DNA of 11,200 nt, taken from Desulfurobacteriaceae bacterium (GTDB lineage: Bacteria > Aquificota > Aquificia > Desulfurobacteriales > Desulfurobacteriaceae). The first letter of the stretch is position 1; every line of letters starts with the position of its first letter. This document shows positions 1-6,876 of the stretch, piece by piece. A program made the position numbers and the translations under genes. The notes beneath the pieces were generated by a model. The model did no database searches. It had not been told where the DNA came from and was given only the letters and a program-made list of their open reading frames with translations. The DNA is taken from the NCBI GenBank assembly GCA_027064485.1, contig JAMOPR010000167.1, positions 1 to 11,200 on the forward strand, in the 5' to 3' direction.

Positions 1-486
1 AAGGAAATCAACGCTTATAATATTTCCGCCCAACTTTTCTACAAGGTCAATGGCGGCACTCATCGTCCCGCCGGTTGCCAAAACGTCGTCTATTAAAACA
101 ACTTTCATCCCTTTTTGAATTGCATCTTCGTGAACTTCTATCTTATCTTCACCGTATTCAAGGGTATAAGTAGCGCTAATCGTTTTGTATGGAAGCTTCC
201 CAGGCTTTCTTATTATTGCCAAGCCGGCACCGATTTTATAGGCAAGAGCAGAAGCAAGGATAAAACCTCTTGACTCAATGCCTGCAACGATATCAACGCC
301 AAGACCGATATACCTGTTACCTATGTAGTCAATCACTTTTTGAAAAGCCCAAGGTTTGTGAAGCAACGGAGTAATATCTTTGAAAACGATACCAGGCTTT
401 GGAAAATCGGGAATGTCCCTTATCAGAGACTTAAGTTCTTCAATTTCTTTATGGACATTAAGGTCTGTTTCTTTAAGGTTTTCCAT
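1..486 (-). CDS. apt: Adenine phosphoribosyltransferase, 3' end cut by window edge
   Basis: Apt converts adenine and PRPP to AMP and pyrophosphate in the cytosol (purine salvage). The visible 162 residues read through the family signature IPDFPKPGIVFKDITPLL (about 25-42), the ESRGF segment (71-75) and the PRPP-binding loop VLIDDVLATGGT (130-141), whose acidic pair D133/D134 and following glycine-rich turn are intact. The usual length is about 170-185 residues, so only the last 10-25 are missing. The N terminus is about 16 residues longer than in many homologues. I keep ATG at 486 because a GGAAGG lies six bases upstream and no better in-frame start is seen. The gene begins 2 nt after the metH stop, so it should be co-transcribed and probably translationally coupled with metH. 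The identification is secure; the N-terminal extension is the only oddity. Confidence 0.95.
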   Translation of the reverse strand, partial: MENLKETDLNVHKEIEELKSLIRDIPDFPKPGIVFKDITPLLHKPWAFQKVIDYIGNRYIGLGVDIVAGIESRGFILASALAYKIGAGLAIIRKPGKLPYKTISATYTLEYGEDKIEVHEDAIQKGMKVVLIDDVLATGGTMSAAIDLVEKLGGNIISVDFL

Positions 487-488
487 AG

Positions 489-2990
489 TTACCCTTCCTC
501 CACTTTTAAAAGTTTCTTCACAATTTTAACAGCTTGTTGAGCGTCCCCGCCGTAAATTCCGCCTATTTCTTCTGCAAATTCAGGAGTAACAACGGCGCCG
601 CCAACTATAACAGGAACATCCAAGCCTGCTTCTCTTAAGGCATTTATCGTTTCTTTCATTGATGGCAAAGTGGTTGTCATCAATGCGCTTAAGCCCACAA
701 CGTCTGCGTTTTCCTTTTTAACGGCTTCAACTATTTTTTGAGGAGGAACGTTAGTTCCAAGGTCAATAACGTTGAATCCGCTATTTTCAAGCATCGTTAT
801 AACGATGTTTTTACCTATTTCGTGAACATCTCCGTGAACGGTAGCCATAACGATTTTACCAGAAAGTTTTAAGTCTCCACCCTTCTTTTTCATCTCCCTC
901 TTTAAGATTTCAAAGGCACTTTGAACAGCCTGGGCAGACTTTAGCATTTGCGGAAGGAATATTTTTCCATCTTCAAATCGTTTTCCAATGACATCAAGAG
1001 CTGGAATGAGAGCCCTATCACTAATTTCCATAGGTTCAAAAGAAGAAAGCGCTTTCTCAACTATCGGTTTTATTCCTTCTCTATCGCCTTCAAGAACTTT
1101 CCTGAAAATTTCTCCTAAAATACCGGAAGGAGCGTCTTCGTCGGAAGATTCCTTTTTATCTTCCTCTTTCCTTTCAGGCTTCACGCTTATCTCTCTTCCC
1201 TGAAGATAGGAACAAGAAAGCTGGCATATTTTTTCCAAAACCTCTCTACATTTATCATCGTGCATTTTAGGTTTGTAGTTTTGGAACTTTTCAACATAGC
1301 GAACAGCACCCTTATCTTTACCTACCAAAACATCGGAAGCGTATATGGTTTCAACCATTCGGCTGTCGCCGGGGTTAACGATTCCAGAGTCAAGTCCAAA
1401 TTCTATAGCCATAGCCATAAATGCCGAGTTTATTAGAGGTCTTGCAGGAAGCCCAAAGGAAACGTTGCTAACGCCTAAAGTAGTAGCAACGCTAAAACGC
1501 TCTTTAACAAGCCTTATTGCCTTTAAAGTTTCAACGGTTGCTTCCTGCATTGCGCTTGCCGCAAGGTTCAAAACATCTGCAATGATTGAATTTTTTTCTA
1601 TTCCTTGCTTCTCACACTCTTTTATTACCTTTTCGACAACGGCAACTCTATCTTCTGCTTTCTCCTTTAAACCTTCATCATCTATTGCCAAAGCTAAAAC
1701 GTTTGCGCCAAACTTTGCAGCTATGGGTAGAATGTTTTTTATATCTTTTTCTTCCCCAGAACAGGAATTTACTATCGGTCTGCCGTCACACATTTTTAAG
1801 CCTTCAAGTAGAGCCTGAGGGTCTTTCGTGTCAATCATTATAGGAACATCAACTGTTTCTATAACAGTTTTTACAGCCTGTTTCATTGCAGCAGCTTCAT
1901 CTATTCCCGGAACACCGACGTTAACATCTAAAAGGTCTGCACCTTCTTCTACCTGTTTTTTAGCTTCCTCTCTAACAAGGGAAAAGTCACCTTTTTTAAG
2001 AGCTTCTTGAAGGCGCTTTTTACCTGTTGGATTTATCCTTTCACCGATAATTCTTGTAGGAAAGTTGCTACCGATAAATACTAACTTTGTTCTACTTGCA
2101 ACTTTCAAACCTTCAATTGGATGTCTTTCAACAGGTTTAAGGTCTTTAACTGCTTCTTTTATGGCTTTTATGTGAGCAGGTGTTGTTCCGCAACATCCGC
2201 CTATGATGTTCGCGCCGGCTTTAACGAATTCAACAGCGTATTTGCCAAACGTTTCAGGAGGTTCAGGGTAGTAGGTTTTTCCATCCTTTAAAACGGGTAA
2301 ACCGGCGTTTGCGTAAACGATTATCGGCGTATCTGTTACTTTAGCCATCTTTTCTATTAAAGAAACAAAGTTTTCCGGTCCTAAAGAGCAGTTTGCACCA
2401 ACGGCAGCAACTTTTAAACCTTCAAAAACGGCTGCTGAAACTTCCGGCGGCGTTCCCAAAAGGGTTCTGCCATCTTCCTGGTAGGTCATGCTGACCATAA
2501 CGGGCAGGTCGCAAACCTCTTCCGCTGCAATAACGGCAGCTTTTGCCTCTTTTATGTCGGACATCGTTTCTATGAGGACAAGGTCTGCTCCCGCATCTGC
2601 GCCGGCTTCTATCTGTTCTTTAAACACGTCAACGATTTCATCAAACGTTAAGTCCCCAACAGGTTCAACGAACATTCCGGTAGGACCAACGGAAAGAGCT
2701 ACCAAAGCTTTTCCTTCTGCTGCTTCTTTTGCAAGACGAACACCTGCAGCGGTAAGTTCTTTTACTTTGTCTTCAAGTCCGTAGTGAGAGAGTTTTATCC
2801 TGTTGCTGCCGAAAGTATTTGTTTCTATAATGTCCGCACCGGCGGAGATGTAGGCGGCGTGGATTTTCTTCAAGACTTCAGGTTCTTTTATGTTAAGGAG
2901 TTCGGGGGCAAAGTTGACATCTACCCCCGCCTCCATAAGCATCGTTCCCATAGCACCGTCTAAAACCCAAACCTTGCTCCAAAAATCCAC
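489..2990 (-). CDS. metH: Cobalamin-dependent methionine synthase lacking the reactivation domain
   Basis: This enzyme transfers a methyl group from methyltetrahydrofolate through cobalamin to homocysteine, making methionine. The 833 residues hold three modules. The homocysteine/zinc barrel (about 1-290) has C201 in GANCSLGP and C266-C267 in GGCCGTTPAHI. The folate (pterin-binding) barrel (about 310-565) contains GERINPTG. The cobalamin module has a helical cap (about 620-705) and a Rossmann domain (710-833) with the axial-ligand motif D721-x-H723-x-x-G726, the SAL segment at 768-770 and GG at 797-798. A charged linker (600-622) precedes the cap. Full-length MetH has about 1,200 residues; the C-terminal S-adenosylmethionine-dependent reactivation domain is absent, as in the known Thermotoga arrangement where it is a separate protein. 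No reactivation gene is in this window. The start is GTG, with AGGAGGG six bases upstream overlapping the stop of the lipoprotein gene. Confidence 0.95.
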   Translation of the reverse strand: MDFWSKVWVLDGAMGTMLMEAGVDVNFAPELLNIKEPEVLKKIHAAYISAGADIIETNTFGSNRIKLSHYGLEDKVKELTAAGVRLAKEAAEGKALVALSVGPTGMFVEPVGDLTFDEIVDVFKEQIEAGADAGADLVLIETMSDIKEAKAAVIAAEEVCDLPVMVSMTYQEDGRTLLGTPPEVSAAVFEGLKVAAVGANCSLGPENFVSLIEKMAKVTDTPIIVYANAGLPVLKDGKTYYPEPPETFGKYAVEFVKAGANIIGGCCGTTPAHIKAIKEAVKDLKPVERHPIEGLKVASRTKLVFIGSNFPTRIIGERINPTGKKRLQEALKKGDFSLVREEAKKQVEEGADLLDVNVGVPGIDEAAAMKQAVKTVIETVDVPIMIDTKDPQALLEGLKMCDGRPIVNSCSGEEKDIKNILPIAAKFGANVLALAIDDEGLKEKAEDRVAVVEKVIKECEKQGIEKNSIIADVLNLAASAMQEATVETLKAIRLVKERFSVATTLGVSNVSFGLPARPLINSAFMAMAIEFGLDSGIVNPGDSRMVETIYASDVLVGKDKGAVRYVEKFQNYKPKMHDDKCREVLEKICQLSCSYLQGREISVKPERKEEDKKESSDEDAPSGILGEIFRKVLEGDREGIKPIVEKALSSFEPMEISDRALIPALDVIGKRFEDGKIFLPQMLKSAQAVQSAFEILKREMKKKGGDLKLSGKIVMATVHGDVHEIGKNIVITMLENSGFNVIDLGTNVPPQKIVEAVKKENADVVGLSALMTTTLPSMKETINALREAGLDVPVIVGGAVVTPEFAEEIGGIYGGDAQQAVKIVKKLLKVEEG

Positions 2991-2996
2991 TCCACA

Positions 2997-3003
2997 CCCT
3001 CCT
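2997..3003 (-). promoter_or_regulatory. Ribosome binding site that sets the metH GTG start
   Basis: On the minus strand this reads AGGAGGG, a near-perfect anti-16S match, six bases before the GTG at 2990. It overlaps the TAG stop (3002-3004) of the upstream lipoprotein gene, so ribosomes finishing that gene could reinitiate on metH. No ATG competes nearby. Confidence 0.75.
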
Positions 3004-4303
3004 ACATTACGCAGTCAAGGTTGTTGTAATAGTAGGTAACGCCGTATTTTTTCTTCATTTCGCTCAGCACTTTGTTCGCAGTTTCCTCAAACTTCTTACG
3101 AAGGAGTGTCCTTTTAATGGAAGAGTAAGCATCCCCGTAAGGAATAGGTTTCGGAGGTATTCTTTTCTTAACGATAACCAGAAGAGTTGTGCCGTTAGGT
3201 AATTCAACAATTGCTTTATCTTGCTTCTCTTCAAAAACAAGCGTAGCTACGGGAATTTTACCTACATCTGTAGACATAACTCTCCACATCTTACCAGTTT
3301 TAAATATTTCGGGAGGGATGGCTTCTTGGGGGGATTTTCCTTTCTTTATCAAATCCAACGCTTTCTTTGCCTTTTCTTTATCTTTAAACTGGTAAATAAT
3401 TACATAAGCCTGTGCTGGCGTTTTCATCTCACTTTTATGTTCTTCGTAATACTTTTTAATCTCCTCATCTGAAACCTTAATTTTCGGTGCAAGCTCCCTC
3501 TCAAAAGCCCTAACAGCTTCGTTTTCCTTCATACGATTGATAAGACTTGCAAAATCAGGTTCTTTATCCATTCCTTTGTCAAGAGCTTTAAGATAGAGAA
3601 CGTAATAAGTTACAGCATTTTTCAAGGAATCTTCCGTAACGGAATTTCTCACAAGAGGTTTAACGTCTGAGTAGCGAATTTCTTTACCGTTATAAACTGC
3701 CACTGCAGTGTTATCGTTTAAGTTTTTAAGATTCACTTTTCTAAACTGAATCTGCTTCTGAACCTCTTTAAAAGCTTCATCTCTCAATTTTTGGAGTTTC
3801 TGGGCTTCAAGATTCATCTTGATAAAACGTTTTTCCATAGGAGTTACTTTCTTACCTTTGTAATACTTCTTTATCGCTTCTTCAACTTCTTTATCGGTAA
3901 CAGAGTAATCCTTTATTTGGGAGTTTAAATACCTCAAAGCAAGCTGATGTATCTCAAATCGTTCAAAGCGGTTCTTAATTTCAGGCTTATCAAAAAGTCC
4001 TTTGTTCTCTTCGTAAAGAACGATGAGCCTTCTATCAACAATTTTCTGCAGAAGCTTTTTCTTACCTTCTTCTCCACTATAAAATTTCTCCAAAGCCCAC
4101 TTAGGAATGGTTTTTTCAATTCCTTTATAGTAAGCAACTGTAATTGTTTCGTTGCCCACTTTCGCAAGGGGAGTATCGGGGCTACAAACTTTCTGATGCT
4201 GTTGAGGAGCTTTAACAGAAGTGTTTTCTACAGTTTTTCCAGATTTATGCTCACAGCCTGCCATAAGTAAAAGTGCCGTTGAGATAGCTATAAACTTCCT
4301 CAT
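3002..4303 (-). CDS. SurA/PpiC-like lipoprotein (peptidyl-prolyl isomerase family chaperone)
   Basis: A 433-residue envelope protein. It begins with a lipoprotein signal: Lys/Arg start, hydrophobic core and MAGC lipobox, with the acylated residue predicted at C17. It should therefore be anchored to a membrane, facing the periplasm. A polar linker follows (18-45). Residues about 46-150 and 200-290 look like two copies of a SurA N-terminal-type helical unit, each ending in a similar block (SVTDKEVEEAIKKYY at 134-148; KVSDEEIKKYYEEH at 276-289). Residues about 295-385 resemble a degenerate parvulin rotamase domain (TGKMWRV, then a valine-rich strand near 374-378), without clear catalytic hallmarks. 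A Lys/Glu-rich C-terminal helix follows. The likely role is folding or quality control of exported proteins. Isomerase activity is doubtful; chaperone action is more likely. The ATG has GGAGG six bases upstream. It leads the metH-apt operon. Confidence 0.75.
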   Translation of the reverse strand: MRKFIAISTALLLMAGCEHKSGKTVENTSVKAPQQHQKVCSPDTPLAKVGNETITVAYYKGIEKTIPKWALEKFYSGEEGKKKLLQKIVDRRLIVLYEENKGLFDKPEIKNRFERFEIHQLALRYLNSQIKDYSVTDKEVEEAIKKYYKGKKVTPMEKRFIKMNLEAQKLQKLRDEAFKEVQKQIQFRKVNLKNLNDNTAVAVYNGKEIRYSDVKPLVRNSVTEDSLKNAVTYYVLYLKALDKGMDKEPDFASLINRMKENEAVRAFERELAPKIKVSDEEIKKYYEEHKSEMKTPAQAYVIIYQFKDKEKAKKALDLIKKGKSPQEAIPPEIFKTGKMWRVMSTDVGKIPVATLVFEEKQDKAIVELPNGTTLLVIVKKRIPPKPIPYGDAYSSIKRTLLRKKFEETANKVLSEMKKKYGVTYYYNNLDCVM

Positions 4304-4309
4304 TTAAAA

Positions 4310-4335
4310 CCTCCAAAAATTTTGCAAGGATTGTA
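4310..4335 (-). promoter_or_regulatory. Candidate extended -10 promoter and RBS before the lipoprotein gene
   Basis: In the 77-nt gap between the glycohydrolase stop and the lipoprotein start, the minus strand carries TGATACAAT, an extended -10 form with the hexamer TACAAT at 4330-4335. A GGAGG follows at 4310-4314, six bases before the ATG. No good -35 hexamer is visible at the usual spacing in the A/T-rich upstream DNA. If real, it lets the lipoprotein-metH-apt operon be transcribed separately from the glycohydrolase gene. Confidence 0.4.
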
Positions 4336-4380
4336 TCAAAGTATTTTTTAAAAATTTTCTAAAAATCGCCTTTTTCTGCA

Positions 4381-5346
4381 TTACTCTATCTTTTCCAAAA
4401 TTTTTTCCGAAAGAAGAAGCAAATAATCGGAACTCTCAAGGCATTCCACCCAATCCTGCGGTATTGCCTCAAGTCCCAGGTAGCCGCCGGAAAGCGCACC
4501 CGTCACAAAAGCTATAGCATCCGTATCTCCTCCAAATTCTCCGTAAGAATTTACTGCTGTGAGAACAGCTTTTCTGAAATCACGGGGATATTGAAGAAGT
4601 ATGTAAAGGGCAAGAGAAAATGCTTCGGGAGCGTAAGAACCGTTCCCGATTAAAAGAATTGCATCATCTATTGTTTCAACATTTTTCTGAAGAACGTTTG
4701 TCACAAGGTCAAGATAGGATTTAACCATTTCTGTTTGAGCGTATTCTCTCAAAACGTCCAAAAAACCGAACCTGTCTTCTGGGGTATCAAGTAAGATTCT
4801 ACCCGAAATAACTTCGGAAACAGCAACAGCTAAAATGCCTGCAGTATCTATTAAGGTTTCATCTCTGTGGGTAACAGAAGCTATAAGGCATCCTTCTTCG
4901 TAAGCATCTGAAGGATTATCCCACCTGTAGATTCCACCTGCAACTGCTGGAACTGCACCGTCTATATCGCAGGATTTAACTCTCGCTTCATCTATATCAA
5001 GCCCGCCGGCGTAACCTAAAGCGGCGTTAATGTGGGAGCCGGCTGGGTAGCGGTGGGATTTTTCATCCTTTACCCATTCAATCAGTTTTTCAAGGTAGGC
5101 AATTTCATCAAAATAGCCTTTTTCGGCGTAAACTTCTAAAACCTTCATAAACATTTGGGTTTCGTGGGAAAATTGACCTTTTTTCAAAAAGGGACATACC
5201 GAATTGGGAGAAGGATTAACAAAACCTATTATTGCTGCACCGTAGGATTTTTTAACCGTTTCTCTGTCCATCTCTTCAACTAACGTTCCTAAAGCATCAC
5301 CTATTGCAGCACCTATTACCGTTCCTTTTACTTTACTCTCAAGCAT
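4381..5346 (-). CDS. ADP-ribosylglycohydrolase-family protein with altered N-terminal metal motif
   Basis: A 321-residue all-helical ADP-ribosylglycohydrolase (DraG/ARH) family protein. Members remove ADP-ribose from arginine or cleave related ADP-ribose conjugates using two magnesium or manganese ions. Visible family features are the opening GTVIGAAIGDALGTLVEE (8-25) with the conserved Glu at 24, a central VTHRDE (158-163), and the C-terminal metal motif GGDTDAIAFVTGALSGGYLG (272-291) with D274 and D276. The first metal motif, usually Thr-Asp-Asp-Thr, here reads S60-H61-E62-T63 in GQFSHETQM. That removes both aspartates, so catalysis may be altered or lost. A longer in-frame ATG exists at 5376, but I choose the ATG at 5346 because GGGAGG sits five bases upstream and the family core starts there. 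The gene is divergent from the oxidoreductase operon. The substrate is unknown, and no ADP-ribosyltransferase is visible in the window. Confidence 0.85.
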   Translation of the reverse strand: MLESKVKGTVIGAAIGDALGTLVEEMDRETVKKSYGAAIIGFVNPSPNSVCPFLKKGQFSHETQMFMKVLEVYAEKGYFDEIAYLEKLIEWVKDEKSHRYPAGSHINAALGYAGGLDIDEARVKSCDIDGAVPAVAGGIYRWDNPSDAYEEGCLIASVTHRDETLIDTAGILAVAVSEVISGRILLDTPEDRFGFLDVLREYAQTEMVKSYLDLVTNVLQKNVETIDDAILLIGNGSYAPEAFSLALYILLQYPRDFRKAVLTAVNSYGEFGGDTDAIAFVTGALSGGYLGLEAIPQDWVECLESSDYLLLLSEKILEKIE

Positions 5347-5351
5347 AGATG

Positions 5352-5357
5352 CCTCCC
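5352..5357 (-). promoter_or_regulatory. Ribosome binding site deciding the glycohydrolase start
   Basis: The minus strand reads GGGAGG here, five bases before the ATG at 5346. This favours that start over the upstream in-frame ATG at 5376, which would place the ribosome binding site inside the coding region. Confidence 0.7.
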
Positions 5358-5363
5358 GAAAAA

Positions 5364-5392
5364 TTAGCAGATACAAATTTAAATCCTATAAT
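5364..5392 (+). promoter_or_regulatory. Sigma-70-type promoter for the oxidoreductase-regulator-mqnE operon
   Basis: The 75-bp divergent region holds TTAGCA (5364-5369) and a perfect TATAAT (5387-5392) separated by exactly 17 bp. Transcription would start near 5399, leaving a leader of about 23 nt before the TTG at 5422. The -35 matches the consensus at four of six positions. No equally good promoter is seen on the minus strand for the glycohydrolase gene. The metal-dependent repressor encoded downstream could act here, but I do not recognise a DtxR or MntR operator palindrome. Confidence 0.6.
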
Positions 5393-5421
5393 TTACATTA
5401 CCACCGAAAGCGGAGAGAAAG

Positions 5422-6873
5422 TTGCTACCGGACAGAAAAGTAGCACTTAAAAATTATAGAGAGCTAAAATTAAGAAAAAAGGCATTTGTCTTTTCTCTCT
5501 TTATTCCGGGATTGGGACAGTTTTTAACCGGAAGGAAAATTACAGGTCTGGCATTTTTCACGCTCTTTTTCTTTCCCTTCTATTATCTATATCTCATAGG
5601 TCTTTCGTTGAATTATGGAACAATCTCCCTACTGATATCGCAAATCACGCTTTATATTCTGCAAGCCTGGGATGCGTTAAAATCGGCTAAAAGGGAAACG
5701 TCGCCGTGTGAGGATTTTTGTCCTGCAAAAGTAAATATTCCAGCGTTTATGGGAAAGTGTGAGGAAGGAAATGTGGAAGGAGCGTGGGGGATTTTTTCTA
5801 TCTATTCTCCTTTTCCATTCACTTTAGGTGAAATATGCCACGCTCCTTGCGAAGAAAAATGCGGAATTCTTCCAGAAAGACCTCTGAGAATAAGAGAAGT
5901 TCACAGAGAATTAGGAAAAACCTTTTTAAACCAATTAGAAATAAAAAGAAGACCTCCTTTTCTCCCATTAACCGATAAAAAAGTAGCAGTAATAGGAGGA
6001 GGAATAGCAGGCATAACAGCAGCTTACTATTTAGCTTCAGCAGGTATTCATGTCGACATTTTCGAAAAAGAAAACGAATTGGGAGGAACTTTAAACTATA
6101 TTCCAAACTTCAAACTCGACAAAGAACTATTCCAAAAAGAGATAGCACTTGCCACTTCCTTTAACTGCATCAGAATTTTCACAGAAAAAGAAATCGAATC
6201 AATACCCAAAACATACGATGCAGTAATAGTAGCCGTAGGAAGCCAAAAAGAAAAACAGCTCGAAATTCCTATTCAAGGCACCCCAAACATTATCTACCCT
6301 CTCTCTTTCCTCAAAAATCCCCCCCGCCCCCTCACCTCAAAAAAAATCGTAATTATCGGCGCCGGGGACACTGCCTTTGATGTAGCAAGATTATCCGTTC
6401 GTTTAGGTGCTGAAACAACAATCTTCTACCGCAGCAGCGAAAGCTCAATGAAAGCCCAAAGAAAAGAAATATCAGCAGCGATAAAAGAAGGTGTAAAAAT
6501 CCGCACCAACTGCCAGCCGGAAAAAATAAAAGACAACACAATAATCTTCTCCTGCGGTCAAGTAAGTTTCGACTATTTAATTCCCGCTATAGGCTTCGAA
6601 AAAGATGAAAAGTTTATCAATCAACTCAGGTCAAACCATCCTAACGTCGTATTGGCTGGTGATGCAGAAAACGGCATGTCAAACGCAGCTTTAGCCTCAT
6701 ACTCGGGTAAACTGGCAGCATATAAAGTTCTTAAAATGCTAAAGTTACAAGACAGAGCTTGGTTTATGGTTGATATAAAAGGAAAAAAACCTCCCAAACC
6801 GCAAGGTGAAAACATATTTTTAGTTTCAGAAAGTTCCCTGTGCCAACACTGCGGTGAAAAGGTAAGGAGTTAA
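5422..6873 (+). CDS. Membrane-anchored GltD-like FAD/NAD(P) Fe-S oxidoreductase
   Basis: A 483-residue fusion. Residues about 19-85 form two or three hydrophobic segments and include FIPGLGQFLTGRKITG, a motif of small TM2-like membrane proteins. Residues 94-165 are the Fe-S domain found in glutamate synthase small subunit, NfnB and dihydropyrimidine dehydrogenase, with C96, C100, C139, C143 and C147. The flavin domain has GGGIAG (G192, G194, G197), and the NAD(P) domain has GAGDTAFDVA (313-322). The closing FAD segment is NVVLAGDAENG (408-418). The CxxC that normally precedes C96 is missing, while a CxxC (C474, C477) ends the protein. It likely passes electrons between NAD(P)H and an unknown partner at the membrane. 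There is no GltA-type large subunit nearby, so a glutamate synthase role is not supported. The start is TTG, with GGAGA seven bases upstream and no in-frame ATG before codon 110. Confidence 0.85.
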   Translation: MLPDRKVALKNYRELKLRKKAFVFSLFIPGLGQFLTGRKITGLAFFTLFFFPFYYLYLIGLSLNYGTISLLISQITLYILQAWDALKSAKRETSPCEDFCPAKVNIPAFMGKCEEGNVEGAWGIFSIYSPFPFTLGEICHAPCEEKCGILPERPLRIREVHRELGKTFLNQLEIKRRPPFLPLTDKKVAVIGGGIAGITAAYYLASAGIHVDIFEKENELGGTLNYIPNFKLDKELFQKEIALATSFNCIRIFTEKEIESIPKTYDAVIVAVGSQKEKQLEIPIQGTPNIIYPLSFLKNPPRPLTSKKIVIIGAGDTAFDVARLSVRLGAETTIFYRSSESSMKAQRKEISAAIKEGVKIRTNCQPEKIKDNTIIFSCGQVSFDYLIPAIGFEKDEKFINQLRSNHPNVVLAGDAENGMSNAALASYSGKLAAYKVLKMLKLQDRAWFMVDIKGKKPPKPQGENIFLVSESSLCQHCGEKVRS

Positions 6874-6876
6874 ACG

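Noticed and set aside
1345-1818. A 157-codon open frame on the plus strand
   Set aside because: It lies wholly antisense to metH, whose domain motifs are unmistakable. Its Ser/Ala-rich composition is the expected mirror of that gene.
3947-4270. A 107-codon plus-strand frame, and the 77-codon minus-strand frame at 3934-4167
   Set aside because: Both overlap the lipoprotein gene in other frames, lack good ribosome binding sites, and show Phe-rich or basic shadow composition.
4336-4380. A/T-rich inverted repeats after the glycohydrolase gene, considered as a terminator
   Set aside because: The stems are almost only A-T pairs with no GC core, and no clean hairpin followed by a T run is seen on the minus strand.
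5347-5376. The longer glycohydrolase start at 5376
   Set aside because: It would put the GGGAGG site inside the gene and add ten residues not expected in the family. The ATG at 5346 is better supported.
5347-5421. An operator for the DtxR-like repressor in the divergent region
   Set aside because: Only a 5-bp AAATT/AATTT inverted repeat flanks the -10 area. It does not match known DtxR or MntR operators and is likely by chance in A/T-rich DNA.
5819-6106. A 95-codon minus-strand frame rich in leucine
   Set aside because: It is antisense to the Lys/Glu-rich part of the oxidoreductase; poly-Leu runs mirror AAG/GAA codons.
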